The notes: generated by a model from the letters alone, not told the origin. Positions 25,857-36,462 are shown, counted from the stretch's first letter. The stretch is 64,000 nt of DNA from Pseudodesulfovibrio sp. (GCF_028692895.1 NZ_JAQUWN010000003.1:13434-77433); one strand, 5' to 3'. Made by a program: numbers and translations.

Positions 25857-26402
25857 ATGACCAGGAAAAACGTGACCACTTTTGCGCTGGCTCTGGCGCT
25901 CGTGATGACCGTGGCGGGCTTCGCCTCGGCGGGCCCCGGCGGACAGGGATACCATGGCCGCGGCGGCTGCGGCGCGTGGAGCGGCGGGCCGGCCTGCGGC
26001 AACGGCGGCCCCGGGCTGCGAGGCATTTATTCCCAGTTGACCCCGGAGAAGAAGGCGGCCGTGGACAAGATCTTCGAGAGCTACCGCGGCAAGTTCGACG
26101 CGGTGCGCAACGAGCTGGAGACCAAGCACGCGGTGCTTGAGGCCATGGTCAACGGCGGCCAGGCCGACGAGAAGAAGATCGGCAAGGTCGTCAGCGACAT
26201 GTCCGGCCTGCGAGACAAGATGGTCGACCTGCGCAAGGACCTGCGCGCCGACCTGTCCAAGGAGCTGGGCATCGAGCTGCCCGAGACCGGTTTCGGCCGC
26301 GGCTGCCCGGGCTTCGGCTCCGGCAACGGCCCTGACGACTGCCCGGGCTATGGCCCCGGCCAGGGGCGCGGAATGCGCGGCGACGGCCCCCGTTGGCAGT
26401 AA
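25857..26402 (+). CDS. Periplasmic ZraP/Spy-like protein (LTXXQ type)
   Basis: A 181-residue exported protein with signal peptide MTRKNVTTFALALALVMTVA and cleavage after FASA. The mature part starts and ends in Gly-rich, Cys-containing low-complexity segments (GGCGAW, GPACGNG; GRGCPGFG, DDCPGYG) around a helical core (YSQLTPEKKAAVDKIFESY onward) of the CpxP/Spy/ZraP kind. These are periplasmic chaperones or metal-binding proteins. Four cysteines in the arms could bind metal. The ATG at 25857 is preferred (GGAG eight bases upstream). The sigma-54 promoter and the ZraS/ZraR-like genes downstream support the ZraP analogy. Confidence 0.82.
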   Translation: MTRKNVTTFALALALVMTVAGFASAGPGGQGYHGRGGCGAWSGGPACGNGGPGLRGIYSQLTPEKKAAVDKIFESYRGKFDAVRNELETKHAVLEAMVNGGQADEKKIGKVVSDMSGLRDKMVDLRKDLRADLSKELGIELPETGFGRGCPGFGSGNGPDDCPGYGPGQGRGMRGDGPRWQ

Positions 26403-26432
26403 CTTTCCGTTAACCGGAAAACAGGATTGCAC

Positions 26433-26463
26433 GGGACGGTTTCTCATGGGGAGAAACCGTCCC
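26433..26463 (+). other. 13-bp hairpin after the ZraP-like gene
   Basis: GGGACGGTTTCTC (26433-26445), loop of 5, GAGAAACCGTCCC (26451-26463), perfect stem, no T-run. It probably limits read-through or stabilises the first transcript, giving more periplasmic protein than kinase. Confidence 0.6.
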
Positions 26464-26574
26464 GCTGCGTGAAAATAACCACTGCAACAGAGCGGGAAAT
26501 ACAGTATCATGCTCGGGAGGCGGGCCAGGGAGTGTGCGCCCCTTGACCCTCGAAACCCCCAAAGGAGACCTCCG

Positions 26575-27393
26575 ATGCTTCGCAAGATCACTTCATTGAC
26601 CGCGTTGCTTTCCTTCCTGGTCACGCTGACCACCAGCGTGGTCCTTTACATCGTGCCCCACGGCCGCGTGGCCTACTGGGCCGACTGGACCTTCCTGGGC
26701 CTGTCCAAGGACCAGTGGGACGGGACCCACATCACCGTCGGCACGCTGTTCATTGTGGCCCTCCTGCTGCACGTCTGGCTCAACTGGAAGCCGCTCATGG
26801 CCTACATGAAGAACAAGGCGCGCCAGATGGTGGTCCTGACCGGGCCCATGATCGTCAGCGTGGCCATCACCCTGTTCGTCTTCTTCGGCACCCTGCTGGG
26901 GCTGCCGCCCATGCAGCAGATTCTCGATTTCGGCGCGTCCATCAAGGACGACGCCGTCAAGACCTACGGCAACCCGCCCTTCGGCCATGCCGAGCTGAGC
27001 CCGCTGGACAAGTTCTGCGGCTACCTCGGCCTGGACGTGGAAAAGGCCGTGGCCGCCCTCAAGGCGGCCGGATACACCCTGGAGAAGGGCGCGGCCACCG
27101 AGTTGAAGGACATCGCCCGGTCCAGGGGCGTGAGCCCGCAGCATGTCTTTGAGGACATACGCGGCGGACTGGGCGGCGATCCCTTCGGCCGTCTGCCCGC
27201 CGACCCGCCCCAGGGGCTGGGCCGCATGGCCTTCTCGGAGGTCTGCGCCGGGTTCGGCCTGCCCGTGGAGGACGCCATCGCCCGGCTGAAGGCCAAGTCC
27301 GTCAACGCCACGCCGGAAATGACCATCAAGGACATCGCCGCGGGCAGCGACATGAAGCCCCGCGACGTCTACGAGATTCTCCGGGGCAACTAG
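26575..27393 (+). CDS. DUF4405-type membrane protein
   Basis: A 272-residue protein with three membrane segments: residues 8-26, 55-73 and 83-106. The histidines in THITVGTLFIVALLLHVWLNWK are typical of DUF4405 proteins and could hold haem or metal. The C-terminal half holds two similar helical repeats (FCGYLGLDVEKAVAALKAAG and VCAGFGLPVEDAIARLKAKS, each followed by an IKDIA-type helix). AAAGGAG precedes the ATG. It lies between the ZraP-like and ZraS-like genes, so a part in the same envelope response is likely. Confidence 0.75.
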   Translation: MLRKITSLTALLSFLVTLTTSVVLYIVPHGRVAYWADWTFLGLSKDQWDGTHITVGTLFIVALLLHVWLNWKPLMAYMKNKARQMVVLTGPMIVSVAITLFVFFGTLLGLPPMQQILDFGASIKDDAVKTYGNPPFGHAELSPLDKFCGYLGLDVEKAVAALKAAGYTLEKGAATELKDIARSRGVSPQHVFEDIRGGLGGDPFGRLPADPPQGLGRMAFSEVCAGFGLPVEDAIARLKAKSVNATPEMTIKDIAAGSDMKPRDVYEILRGN

Positions 27394-27402
27394 CGGGGCG
27401 GC

Positions 27403-29292
27403 ATGGAAGTACACTCCTACGACAGCATGGAGAAGGGGCCGCTGGTGGCCCTGGTCCTCGCTCTCATCGTGCTCGGGCTCGGCAGCCTGTATCTGACCTG
27501 GCGGTCCATCGCCCATCAGCGCGAGATCGTGGAGGACCACATGATAATGACCGGCTCCTCCATCCTGCGCGGGGTGGAGAACAACCTCTCGCGCTTCCGC
27601 CGGTCCGTGCGCATGAGCCCCCAGGCCGCGCCCCTGTTCCCCGCCATGGCCGAGGAGCTGTTCGCCGAACTCGCCAAGTCAGAGGACATCCAGTTCATCA
27701 CCCTGCTCGGGGAGGACGGCCGTCCGCTGGTCACCTCCGAGGAGGACAAGCGCATGCCCGCCCTGGAGCTGCCGGAGACCGTGACCCGCGACATCGAGCC
27801 GGGCCGCGCCTGGCACGTCATGGCCCAGTTCGGCAAACGCGCCGTGCTCATCTCCGGCCTGATGGCCGACCCGGCCCTGTCCGCCCTGACCCGTGGGGAG
27901 TTCCCCCGGGGCGGCATGGGCCAGGGCATGGGCCAGGGTATGGGGCCGGGCATGGGCCAGGGTATGGGGCCGGGCATGGGCCAGGGTATGGGGCCGGGCA
28001 TGGGCCAGGGCCAGGGGTTCGGGCAGGGGCAGGGCCAGGGGCCCGGCCTCCAGCCGGAGGAGCCGCCCGCCGAGGTCCGGCCGGTCTACCTGGTGGTGGG
28101 CCTCAATGCGGAAAAGCACCTGGCCCAGTTCCGCCAGTACCGGCGGGCGGCCATCTATCAGACCGGCTACGTCTTCCTGGCCGCCGTGGTGCTCTGGTCC
28201 CTGGCGTTCGCCTACCTGCGCCGTCGCAGCGAGGGGCGCAAGCTGGTGCGCATGGAGCGGTTCCAGAACAAGCTGCTCGACAACATGCCCGACGGTCTGG
28301 TCACCCTGGCCGAGACCGGCGAGATCCTGGCGGCGAACAGGTCGGCCAAGCGATTGCTGGCGCCCCAGGGCGAGTCCGTGCCGCCGGAGATCATCGGCGT
28401 CAACTGGGCCAGGTTCGACTTCGGCCTGGAACCGGGCCGCTCGCCCCACGCCTGGGAGCAGTTCGACTACCAGGGCCGCCAGTTGGAAATCCTGGCCCTT
28501 CCGCTCCTGGGCAGCGGCGAGGAGCCCTCGCCAGACCTGAGCCGCTACCTGGTGCTCATTCGCGACCGCACCGAGATCCGCTCCCTGGAGGAGGACCTGA
28601 ACGAGGCCAAGCGGCTGGCGGCCATCGGCTCCCTGGCCGCAGGCGTGGCCCACGAGGTGCGCAACCCGCTCAGCTCCCTGCGCGGCTTCGCCCAGCTCTT
28701 CGCCACCAAGCTCAAGGGCCAGGCCCCCCTCGACCGCTACGCCTCGACCATGGTCCAGGAGGCCGACCGGCTCAATCGCGTGGTCACGGACCTGCTTTAC
28801 CTGGCCCGGCCGCGCCAGCTCGACCCCCAGGACATCGACCTGGCCGAGCTCGGCGACTCCCTGTCGCAGCTCATGCGCTTCGACTTCGAGGACAAGCAGG
28901 CCGAGCCCGCGTTCGACTTCGGCGGCCGCACCGTGTACGCCGACCCGGACGCCCTGCGCCAGGTCCTGCTCAATCTCATTTCCAACAGCCTCGACGCCCT
29001 GGCCGGGTGCGGGGAATGCCCCGTGCCGGGCCACATCCGGCTCTCGGCCGAGGACGGCCCGGGCGGAACCTGGGTCGTGGTGGCCGACGACGGGCCGGGC
29101 ATGAGCCCGGAGATCCGCGAGGAGGCCTTCAAGCCCTTCGTCACCGGCAAGAAGACCGGCACCGGGCTCGGCCTGGCCATCGTGCAAAACATCATGCGCG
29201 CCCACAGGGGCCGGGTGGTCATCGACTCCGAGCCCGGCGAGGGCACGCGTGTGCGGCTGTTCTTTCCCGACAAAGAGAACGAGGATTCGTAG
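27403..29292 (+). CDS. ZraS-like sensor histidine kinase with methionine-repeat sensor domain
   Basis: A 629-residue kinase: TM1 (12-32), periplasmic domain (33-252), TM2 (253-272), a PAS-like domain (285-395), HisKA with His417 (GVAHEVRNPLSSL) and HATPase with DDGPGM and GTGLGLAIVQNI. It resembles ZraS/HydH, which senses zinc and lead or envelope stress with ZraR. Residues 170-212, just outside TM2, form a Gly/Met/Gln/Pro repeat with eight methionines at every fourth position (172 to 200), which could bind Cu(I) or Ag(I). The repeat is not part of classical ZraS. It is directly followed by its likely response regulator. Confidence 0.88.
   Translation: MEVHSYDSMEKGPLVALVLALIVLGLGSLYLTWRSIAHQREIVEDHMIMTGSSILRGVENNLSRFRRSVRMSPQAAPLFPAMAEELFAELAKSEDIQFITLLGEDGRPLVTSEEDKRMPALELPETVTRDIEPGRAWHVMAQFGKRAVLISGLMADPALSALTRGEFPRGGMGQGMGQGMGPGMGQGMGPGMGQGMGPGMGQGQGFGQGQGQGPGLQPEEPPAEVRPVYLVVGLNAEKHLAQFRQYRRAAIYQTGYVFLAAVVLWSLAFAYLRRRSEGRKLVRMERFQNKLLDNMPDGLVTLAETGEILAANRSAKRLLAPQGESVPPEIIGVNWARFDFGLEPGRSPHAWEQFDYQGRQLEILALPLLGSGEEPSPDLSRYLVLIRDRTEIRSLEEDLNEAKRLAAIGSLAAGVAHEVRNPLSSLRGFAQLFATKLKGQAPLDRYASTMVQEADRLNRVVTDLLYLARPRQLDPQDIDLAELGDSLSQLMRFDFEDKQAEPAFDFGGRTVYADPDALRQVLLNLISNSLDALAGCGECPVPGHIRLSAEDGPGGTWVVVADDGPGMSPEIREEAFKPFVTGKKTGTGLGLAIVQNIMRAHRGRVVIDSEPGEGTRVRLFFPDKENEDS
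27912..28036 (+). repeat. Tandem 24-bp repeat inside the kinase gene
   Basis: A unit of 24 bp coding for GMGQGMGP is repeated about three times without change, with shorter 12-bp and degenerate copies on both sides. Such arrays expand and contract by slippage in steps that keep the frame. Confidence 0.85.
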
Positions 29293-30702
<1,410 letters not shown>

Positions 30703-30816
30703 CAGGCTGTTGAAAAAAACGAGATGCCTTGTTGCGGCGAAACGTTCACGAATCCGCTGTCCTGCGGATTCGTGAACGTTCCGCGCGCATCGCATCCTGG
30801 CATTCTTGAACAGTCC
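30703..30816. repeat. MITE/REP-like palindromic element
   Basis: A hairpin about 114 bp long. Central arms (30741-30757 and 30764-30780) are a perfect 17-bp inverted repeat with a 6-base loop. Outer ends GGCTGTTGAAAAA (30706) and TTCTTGAACAGTCC (30803) are imperfect inverted repeats like insertion-sequence ends. It has no coding capacity and may also stop transcription from the ZraR-like gene. Confidence 0.65.
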
Positions 30817-30875
30817 GCTTTCCCTGGAGAGCCTCCGGGATTGACGCCGCCGCGCCCGTGCCCCATGGTGGAGCC

Positions 30876-31502
30876 GTGGCGAAACTGACCGTGGAAACCT
30901 TCCTTACCGGCCCGGAAGAGGCCAACAGCTACCTGCTGCATGTGGGCGGCGACGCCGTGGTCATCGACGCGGACAGCGAGCCCGACCGGCTCGTCCGGCG
31001 CATCGGGGAGGCGGGCCTGAACCTGACGGGCGTCTACGTCACCCACTTCCACCTGGACCACTTCGGCGGGGTGCGCGAACTGCACGAGCGGTTTCACGCC
31101 CCGGTCTTCGCCAGCGCCGGGGACGCCTTCCTGCGCGACCTTCCCCTGGAGCGGGGCGGGTTCTCGGACTTCGCGGAGCTGGCGGACTTTCCCTTCGAGC
31201 CCATCGGGCCGGGGCGGCGCACGGTCCTGGGCCAGACCATGCTGGTCCTGGACACGCCGGGCCACACGCCGGGTTCGCTCTCCTATTTCTTCCCGGCCGC
31301 CGGGTGCGTGTTTACGGGCGACCTCCTCTTCATGATCGCCGTGGGCCGCACCGATCTGCCCGGCGGCGACCCGGCCGCACTGCGCGATTCCATCCTCTCG
31401 CGCATCTTCATCCTGCCCGACGACACCCGCATCTACTCCGGCCACGGCCCCATGACCACCGTGACCCACGAGAAGCGCAACAACCCGCACTTCCGGAAAT
31501 AG
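30876..31502 (+). CDS. MBL-fold metallo-hydrolase (glyoxalase II-like)
   Basis: A 208-residue zinc hydrolase. The metal motif THFHLDHFGG fits HxHxDH; later ligands lie in DTPGHTPGS, FTGD and SGHGP. It is of the short glyoxalase-II-like kind that cleaves thioesters of unknown identity. The start is uncertain: GTG at 30876 gives the usual N-terminus (AKLTVETFLTG) and has GGTGGAG upstream, while a GTG at 30858 is also open. It stands alone behind the palindromic element. Confidence 0.88.
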   Translation: MAKLTVETFLTGPEEANSYLLHVGGDAVVIDADSEPDRLVRRIGEAGLNLTGVYVTHFHLDHFGGVRELHERFHAPVFASAGDAFLRDLPLERGGFSDFAELADFPFEPIGPGRRTVLGQTMLVLDTPGHTPGSLSYFFPAAGCVFTGDLLFMIAVGRTDLPGGDPAALRDSILSRIFILPDDTRIYSGHGPMTTVTHEKRNNPHFRK

Positions 31503-31603
31503 GGCCGAGGCGGCGGCGCCGCGCCGCCCCCCCCTTTCCCTTCCACCAATTTTCATCTATACTGTAGACTCGGCATTTTCCCCCGAAACGACAGGAAGGA
31601 TGT

Positions 31604-32719
31604 ATGGTCGACGAAAGGGCCGACGGGCCGATCGCCGAAACAGTCGAGGAACCCGCCGCCGAAGCGGCGGAAGAGGAAGTCGAGGTTTCGCCCGAGACCA
31701 TGGAGGCAGCCAAGCGGCTGATGGTCCGGCGGTTCAAGTTCATCCGCGACCCGGACGGGGCGCTCCGGCGGCTGGCCCGCCACGGCGCTGGCTTCGTGGC
31801 GCGCGACATGACCCTGAGCCCGGAGCGCTACGGCCCGCCGCCCGAGGTCCCGGACGCGGACTTCACGCCCCTGGACCCCCTGGACATCCTGCGCCGGGAG
31901 CACCAGTTGCCGGCCCTGCCCCAGGTCTTCCTGGAGCTGCGCGAGGCCATCGGCGCGCGCAACACCTCGGCCTCGGACCTGGCGGCCATCATCAGCCAGG
32001 ACCCGAGCCTGACCGCCTTCCTCCTGCGCATGGTCAACTCCGCCTTCTACAGCCTGCCCGTCCAGATCGACACCATCTCGCGCGCCGTGACCGTGGTGGG
32101 CGTCAACCAGCTCTCCACCCTGGCCGTGGGCACCTCCATCATGTCCCTGTTCAAGGACGTGCCCGCCGAGGTCATCGACGTGGTCCAATTCTGGAAGCAC
32201 TCGGTCTGTTGCGGGCTCATCGCCCGGCGGCTCTCGCGCATGACCGGCCGGGGCGACCCGGAGCGGGCCTTCGTGGCCGGGCTGCTGCACGACATCGGCC
32301 AGCTCATCCTGCTCCAGGCAGCGCCACGGCGGGCCGCCGCCGTCCTGGCCTCGGCCCGGTCGAGCGACGTGCTGCTCTGCGACCGGGAAAAGGAGCTGCT
32401 CGGCTTCGATCACGCCACCCTGGGCGGCATGCTCCTGCGCAAATGGAATTTCCCCTTCGTTCTGGTGGCCGCCGTGCTGGAGCACCACCACCCCAAGGAA
32501 AAGCAGAAGGAGGCCGAGCCAGCCCTGGTCCACTGCGCCGAGACCATCGCCACCGGTCTGGGCATCGGCTCCAGCGGCGAGTTCTTCGTCCAGCCGCCCG
32601 CCCCGGCCATCTGGGAGTCCATGCGCCTCACGCCCGAGCGCATGGACGAGATGATCGAGGACCTGGACGAGGAGCTGGACGAGGCCTTCGAGGTGCTCAT
32701 CAAGGTCCGGGCCGATTGA
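31604..32719 (+). CDS. HDOD domain protein
   Basis: A 371-residue cytosolic protein. An acidic N-terminal stretch and a basic segment (residues 36-70) precede the HDOD domain (about 97-330), seen in LPALPQVFLELREAI, IISQDPSLTAFLLRMVNSAFY and LLHDIGQLILL. HDOD proteins are non-catalytic HD-fold scaffolds that help in signalling, motility or biofilm control. The start has AGGAAGGA upstream. A GC-rich hairpin and a possible TATACT -10 (31558) lie before it. It ends in the -35 element of the next gene. Confidence 0.9.
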   Translation: MVDERADGPIAETVEEPAAEAAEEEVEVSPETMEAAKRLMVRRFKFIRDPDGALRRLARHGAGFVARDMTLSPERYGPPPEVPDADFTPLDPLDILRREHQLPALPQVFLELREAIGARNTSASDLAAIISQDPSLTAFLLRMVNSAFYSLPVQIDTISRAVTVVGVNQLSTLAVGTSIMSLFKDVPAEVIDVVQFWKHSVCCGLIARRLSRMTGRGDPERAFVAGLLHDIGQLILLQAAPRRAAAVLASARSSDVLLCDREKELLGFDHATLGGMLLRKWNFPFVLVAAVLEHHHPKEKQKEAEPALVHCAETIATGLGIGSSGEFFVQPPAPAIWESMRLTPERMDEMIEDLDEELDEAFEVLIKVRAD

Positions 32720-32742
32720 CAGGACGGGCAAAGCGCTATACT
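32716..32742 (+). promoter_or_regulatory. Possible sigma-70 promoter of the NifU-like gene
   Basis: TTGACA (32716-32721) and TATACT (32737-32742) are close to consensus, but the spacer is only 15 bp. The -35 box overlaps the HDOD stop codon. Confidence 0.5.
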
Positions 32743-32778
32743 CCTGCCTCGCAAACCGAAACACACGGAGACTGCCTC

Positions 32779-33000
32779 ATGCGCGAGAAAGTGGAATCGG
32801 TCCTGGCCAAGGTCAGGCCCATGCTGCAGGGCGACGGCGGCGACGTCGAGCTCGTGGAGGTCACGGACAACGGCGTGGTCAAGGTCCGCCTGACCGGCGC
32901 CTGCAAGGGGTGCCCCATGTCCCAGATGACCCTCAAGAACGGCATCGAACGCATCATCCTCAAGGAAATCCCGGAAGTGAAGTCCGTGGAGGCCGTCTAG
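32779..33000 (+). CDS. NifU C-terminal-domain iron-sulfur scaffold protein
   Basis: A 73-residue protein consisting of one NifU C-terminal (Nfu) domain. The cluster-binding motif is CKGCPMS, in the family context VRLTGACKGCPMSQMTLKNGIE. It carries [4Fe-4S] clusters for transfer to apo-proteins, which suits an anaerobe rich in iron-sulfur enzymes. It is shorter than NfuA and lacks its A-type domain. It probably has its own promoter inside the end of the HDOD gene. Confidence 0.93.
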   Translation: MREKVESVLAKVRPMLQGDGGDVELVEVTDNGVVKVRLTGACKGCPMSQMTLKNGIERIILKEIPEVKSVEAV

Positions 33001-33121
33001 CCCCACCCGGCCCATCCGGCGTCCCCGCTTTCCGGCGCGGCGGCCGACCACTCGCCCGGCGGGCGGTGGCGGCCTTTGTCCGTGGCCCGGCGGGGCACAT
33101 ACATTTTTAAGGAGTGATTTC

Positions 33122-34519
33122 ATGACCAAGATCGTCTCCCGGTTCGCGCCCAGCCCGACCGGATTCCTGCACATCGGCGGCGCGCGCACCGCGCTCTTTT
33201 CCTGGCTGCTGGCCCGCGCGGCGGGCGGCGAGTTCCGCCTGCGCATCGAGGACACCGACCGCGAGCGCTCCACCCAGGAAGCCACGGACGCCATCATCGA
33301 CTCCATGAAGTGGCTCGGCCTCGATCACGACGGCGAGATCGTCTTCCAGTCCACCCGCGCCGACCGCCACAACGAGGTCATCGACCAGCTCATCGCCTCG
33401 GGCCACGCCTACTACTGCCAGTGCAGCAAGGAGGACGTGGACGCCATGCGCGAGCAGGCCATGCAGCAGGGCCGCAAGCCCAAGTACGACGGCACCTGCC
33501 GCGAAAAGGGGCTGACCTCCGGCGCGGTCCGGCTCAAGGCCCCCCTGGACGGGGCCACCGGGTACGAGGACATGGTCAAGGGCTTCATCTCCGTGGAGAA
33601 CGCGGAGCTGGACGACATGATCCTGCGCCGCAGCGACGGGACGCCCACCTACAACCTGGCCGTGGTGGTGGACGACCACGACATGGGCGTGACCCACGTC
33701 CTGCGCGGCGACGACCACGTCAACAACACCCCGCGCCAGATCCTGATCTACAAGGCCATGGGCTGGGACGTGCCGCGCTTCGGCCACGTGCCCATGATCC
33801 TCGGGCCGGACAAGAAGAAGCTTTCCAAGCGCCACGGCGCGCTCTCGGTCATGGAATACGAGAAGATGGGCTACCTGCCCGAGGCCGTGTGCAACTACCT
33901 GGCCCGCCTGGGCTGGTCTCACGGCGACCAGGAGCTGTTCACCATGGATGAGATGGTGCGGCTCTTCTCCACCGACAACCTGGGCAACTCCCCCTCGGTT
34001 TTCGACCTGACCAAGTTCGAGTGGGTCAACGGCCAGTACATGCAGCAGGCCGACCCCGAGCGGCTGACCGGCCTGTGCGCCGACTTCCTGGCCCGCGAGG
34101 TGGGCGAGGAGGCGGCCGCCAAGGTCGCCCGGTCCGCCATCCGCGCGGCCGTGCCGCTTCTCCAGCCCCGTGCCAAGTCCGTGGTGGACATGGTGGAGCA
34201 ATTGCGCCCGTTCATCGCGGAGGTGGACGACCTGGCCTACGACGAAGCGGCGGTGCAGAAGTTCCTCACGGCCGAGACCAAGCCGCTCCTGGAGGAGATC
34301 GCCGCGCGCATCGAGGCCGAGCCCGCCTTTGACGAAGCCTCCCTGGAGGAGGTGCACCGCAAGTTCATCGAGGAGAAGGGCATCAAGTTCAAGGTGGTGG
34401 CCCAGCCCATTCGGGTGGCCATCATGGGCAAGACGCAGTCGCCCGGCCTGTTCGAGACCATGCTCGCCCTGGGGCGGGAGCAGACCCTGGCGCGGCTGCG
34501 GCGCGCCGTGTCGCTCTAG
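33122..34519 (+). CDS. gltX: Glutamyl-tRNA synthetase
   Basis: Charges tRNA-Glu with glutamate. A class I synthetase of 465 residues with the HIGH-type motif near the start (SPTGFLHIGGARTALF) and the KMSKS-type motif KKLSKRHGA. The connection domain has the usual family phrase LPEAVCNYLARLGWSHGDQE. Length is normal. AAGGAG lies before the ATG, and a strong rho-independent terminator follows. Confidence 0.97.
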   Translation: MTKIVSRFAPSPTGFLHIGGARTALFSWLLARAAGGEFRLRIEDTDRERSTQEATDAIIDSMKWLGLDHDGEIVFQSTRADRHNEVIDQLIASGHAYYCQCSKEDVDAMREQAMQQGRKPKYDGTCREKGLTSGAVRLKAPLDGATGYEDMVKGFISVENAELDDMILRRSDGTPTYNLAVVVDDHDMGVTHVLRGDDHVNNTPRQILIYKAMGWDVPRFGHVPMILGPDKKKLSKRHGALSVMEYEKMGYLPEAVCNYLARLGWSHGDQELFTMDEMVRLFSTDNLGNSPSVFDLTKFEWVNGQYMQQADPERLTGLCADFLAREVGEEAAAKVARSAIRAAVPLLQPRAKSVVDMVEQLRPFIAEVDDLAYDEAAVQKFLTAETKPLLEEIAARIEAEPAFDEASLEEVHRKFIEEKGIKFKVVAQPIRVAIMGKTQSPGLFETMLALGREQTLARLRRAVSL

Positions 34520-34544
34520 GCGGCGCAAGCACGACAAATCGAAG

Positions 34545-34574
34545 GGCGGCCCCTTGCGGGGCCGCCTTTTTTTT
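34545..34574 (+). terminator. Rho-independent terminator of gltX
   Basis: GGCGGCCCC (34545-34553), loop TTGC, GGGGCCGCC (34558-34566), then eight T. The clearest intrinsic terminator in the window. Confidence 0.95.
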
Positions 34575-34738
34575 GGCCTCGCGGAGGGGGGAAAGGGGAG
34601 GACACAAGAGAAAGGCATAAGAGAAGGGAGAGGCGTAAAAACGGATAGGGAGGCCGCCGCCCCGGCATGTCCACCCTCTACCGCGAGATCGAGAAGTACG
34701 GGCTGGAACAGCCGCCCGGTCCGTCGGCCCGTTCTCCT

Positions 34739-36331
34739 CTAGAAGCCGAGAGCCATGCCGTCCTTGCGGCTGTCGCTGCCGCCGGTGAGGAATCCGGTTT
34801 CGGGGTCGATCCGGATGGCCTGGCTCCCGCCCATGGGGCTGTCCACGACCCGCAGCCGGTGGCCCCGCGCCGCCAGGTCCGCGCGGACCGGCTCCGGCAC
34901 GCCCGGCTCCACCTGCAATTCGCCGCCGTGGGCGAAGGTGCGCGGCCGGTCCATGGCCTCCTGCAGGTCCAGCCCCTGGTCCAGGACGCCGGAGAGCAGG
35001 GCCGCCTGCCCGGCCGCCTGGTAGTGCCCGCCCATGACCCCGAAAGGCATGGCCGCGACACCGGCCTTGCACAGCATGCCCGGAATGATGGTGTGCATGG
35101 GCCGCCGGTTCGGACCGATGGCGTTGGGGTGCCCCTCCACCAGGCGGAACGAGGCCCCGCGCGAATGGAAGAGCACGCCGGTGGCCGGGTCCAGCCGCGT
35201 GGACCCGAAGGGGTCGAAGATCGAGTTGATGAAGGAAATGGCGTTGCCCTGGGCGTCAACCGCGCACAGGTAGACCGTGTCCCGGTGCTCGGGCTCGTCC
35301 CACAGGGCCGGGGGCAGGGCGCGGTCCATGCGGATGCGTCCGGCCAGCTTGTCCACCACCGGATCGGAGAGCAGGGTCTCCGCCAGCCCCTCGCACCGGG
35401 CCGGGTCGCCGATGAGCGCGTCCCGGTGAAGGTAGGCCAGCTTGGCGGCCTCGGCGTGCAAATGGATGCGGTCGGCCTCGCCCAGGCCGGGGCCGAGGTC
35501 GAACCGGGACAGAATTCGCAGGATCAGCAGGGCCGCCAGCCCCTGGCCGTTGGGCGGGCACTCGAAGACGTCGTAACCCCGGTAGTCGGCCGAAATCGGC
35601 TCCACCCAGTGGGCCTGGTAGCACCCCTCGTGAAAATCCTCGGCCGTGTGCAGCCCGCCCAGGGAGTGCAGGTGGGCGGCCATCCGGGCCCCGTTTTCGC
35701 CCCGGTAGAAGGCCTCGGCTCCCCGCGCGGCGATCTCGCGCAGCCGCTCGGCGATGAGCGGCTGCGCCATGCGCTGGCCCACGCGCGGCGCGCGCCCGTT
35801 GGGCAGGAACACCCTGGCCGCGTGCTCGTCGCCGCCGACCCGCCCCGCGTTCGCCGCCCAGTCCTGGGCCACGCGCGGGGTGACGGGGAAGCCGTTTTCG
35901 GCATAGCCCACGGCCCGGCGGAAGAGCCGGTCGAGCGGCAGGGTGGCGCAGTCCGCGTGCAGGCGGCGCCAGGCCGAGACCGCGCCGGGAATGGTCACGG
36001 CGTGGGGGCTGGTGCCGGGAATGGCGTCGGTCAGCCCGGCCGCGCGCAGGGCCGGGATGTCCGCCCCGGCCGGGGCGCGGCCCGAGCCGTTGAGCGCCCG
36101 CACGGCCCCGCCCCTCGGCGCATAGAGCGCGAAGCAGTCTCCGCCGATGCCCGTCATCAGCGGGTCCGCCACCGACTGGACGGCCACGGCGGCCAGGGCC
36201 GCGTCCACGGCGTTGCCGCCCTCGGACAGGATTTCGAGCCCGGCGGCCGTGGCAAGGGGGTGGGACGTGGCGATCATGGCCGAGGGCGCAAGGGTGCCCG
36301 GGCGTCTGGCGGAAAAGAAATCGAAGGACAT
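34739..36331 (-). CDS. Gamma-glutamyltransferase family protein
   Basis: A 530-residue N-terminal-nucleophile hydrolase that cleaves gamma-glutamyl bonds, such as in glutathione. The self-cleavage site and nucleophile is the Thr of DTVYLCAVDAQGNA, and the GGNAVDAA and TGIGGDCF motifs in the N-terminal part are conserved. There is no signal peptide, so it resembles the cytosolic YwrD-type members, not the periplasmic Ggt. AGGA lies eight bases before the ATG. It is flanked by a cytochrome gene and gltX (opposite strand) and has no obvious functional partner. Confidence 0.92.
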   Translation of the reverse strand: MSFDFFSARRPGTLAPSAMIATSHPLATAAGLEILSEGGNAVDAALAAVAVQSVADPLMTGIGGDCFALYAPRGGAVRALNGSGRAPAGADIPALRAAGLTDAIPGTSPHAVTIPGAVSAWRRLHADCATLPLDRLFRRAVGYAENGFPVTPRVAQDWAANAGRVGGDEHAARVFLPNGRAPRVGQRMAQPLIAERLREIAARGAEAFYRGENGARMAAHLHSLGGLHTAEDFHEGCYQAHWVEPISADYRGYDVFECPPNGQGLAALLILRILSRFDLGPGLGEADRIHLHAEAAKLAYLHRDALIGDPARCEGLAETLLSDPVVDKLAGRIRMDRALPPALWDEPEHRDTVYLCAVDAQGNAISFINSIFDPFGSTRLDPATGVLFHSRGASFRLVEGHPNAIGPNRRPMHTIIPGMLCKAGVAAMPFGVMGGHYQAAGQAALLSGVLDQGLDLQEAMDRPRTFAHGGELQVEPGVPEPVRADLAARGHRLRVVDSPMGGSQAIRIDPETGFLTGGSDSRKDGMALGF

Positions 36332-36462
36332 GGCGATATCCTGGCGGCCGGTCGCCCGGCCCTGGTCGTGGTTGGTGCGTGAACCGGGCGGCGCGCCGCC
36401 CCTGGCCGAGGCTTATCCCAATCGGCCGCCGAGGGCCACCCCGGCGGAGAGAGGCGGGACGG

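Noticed and set aside
27912..28036. The GMGQ repeat as a CRISPR-like or mobile repeat
   Set aside because: It is a short in-frame coding tandem repeat without spacers.
34667..36382. Plus-strand open frame starting MSTLYREIEKYGLEQ
   Set aside because: The first 15 residues look natural, but the rest is antisense to gamma-glutamyltransferase; no ribosome binding site.
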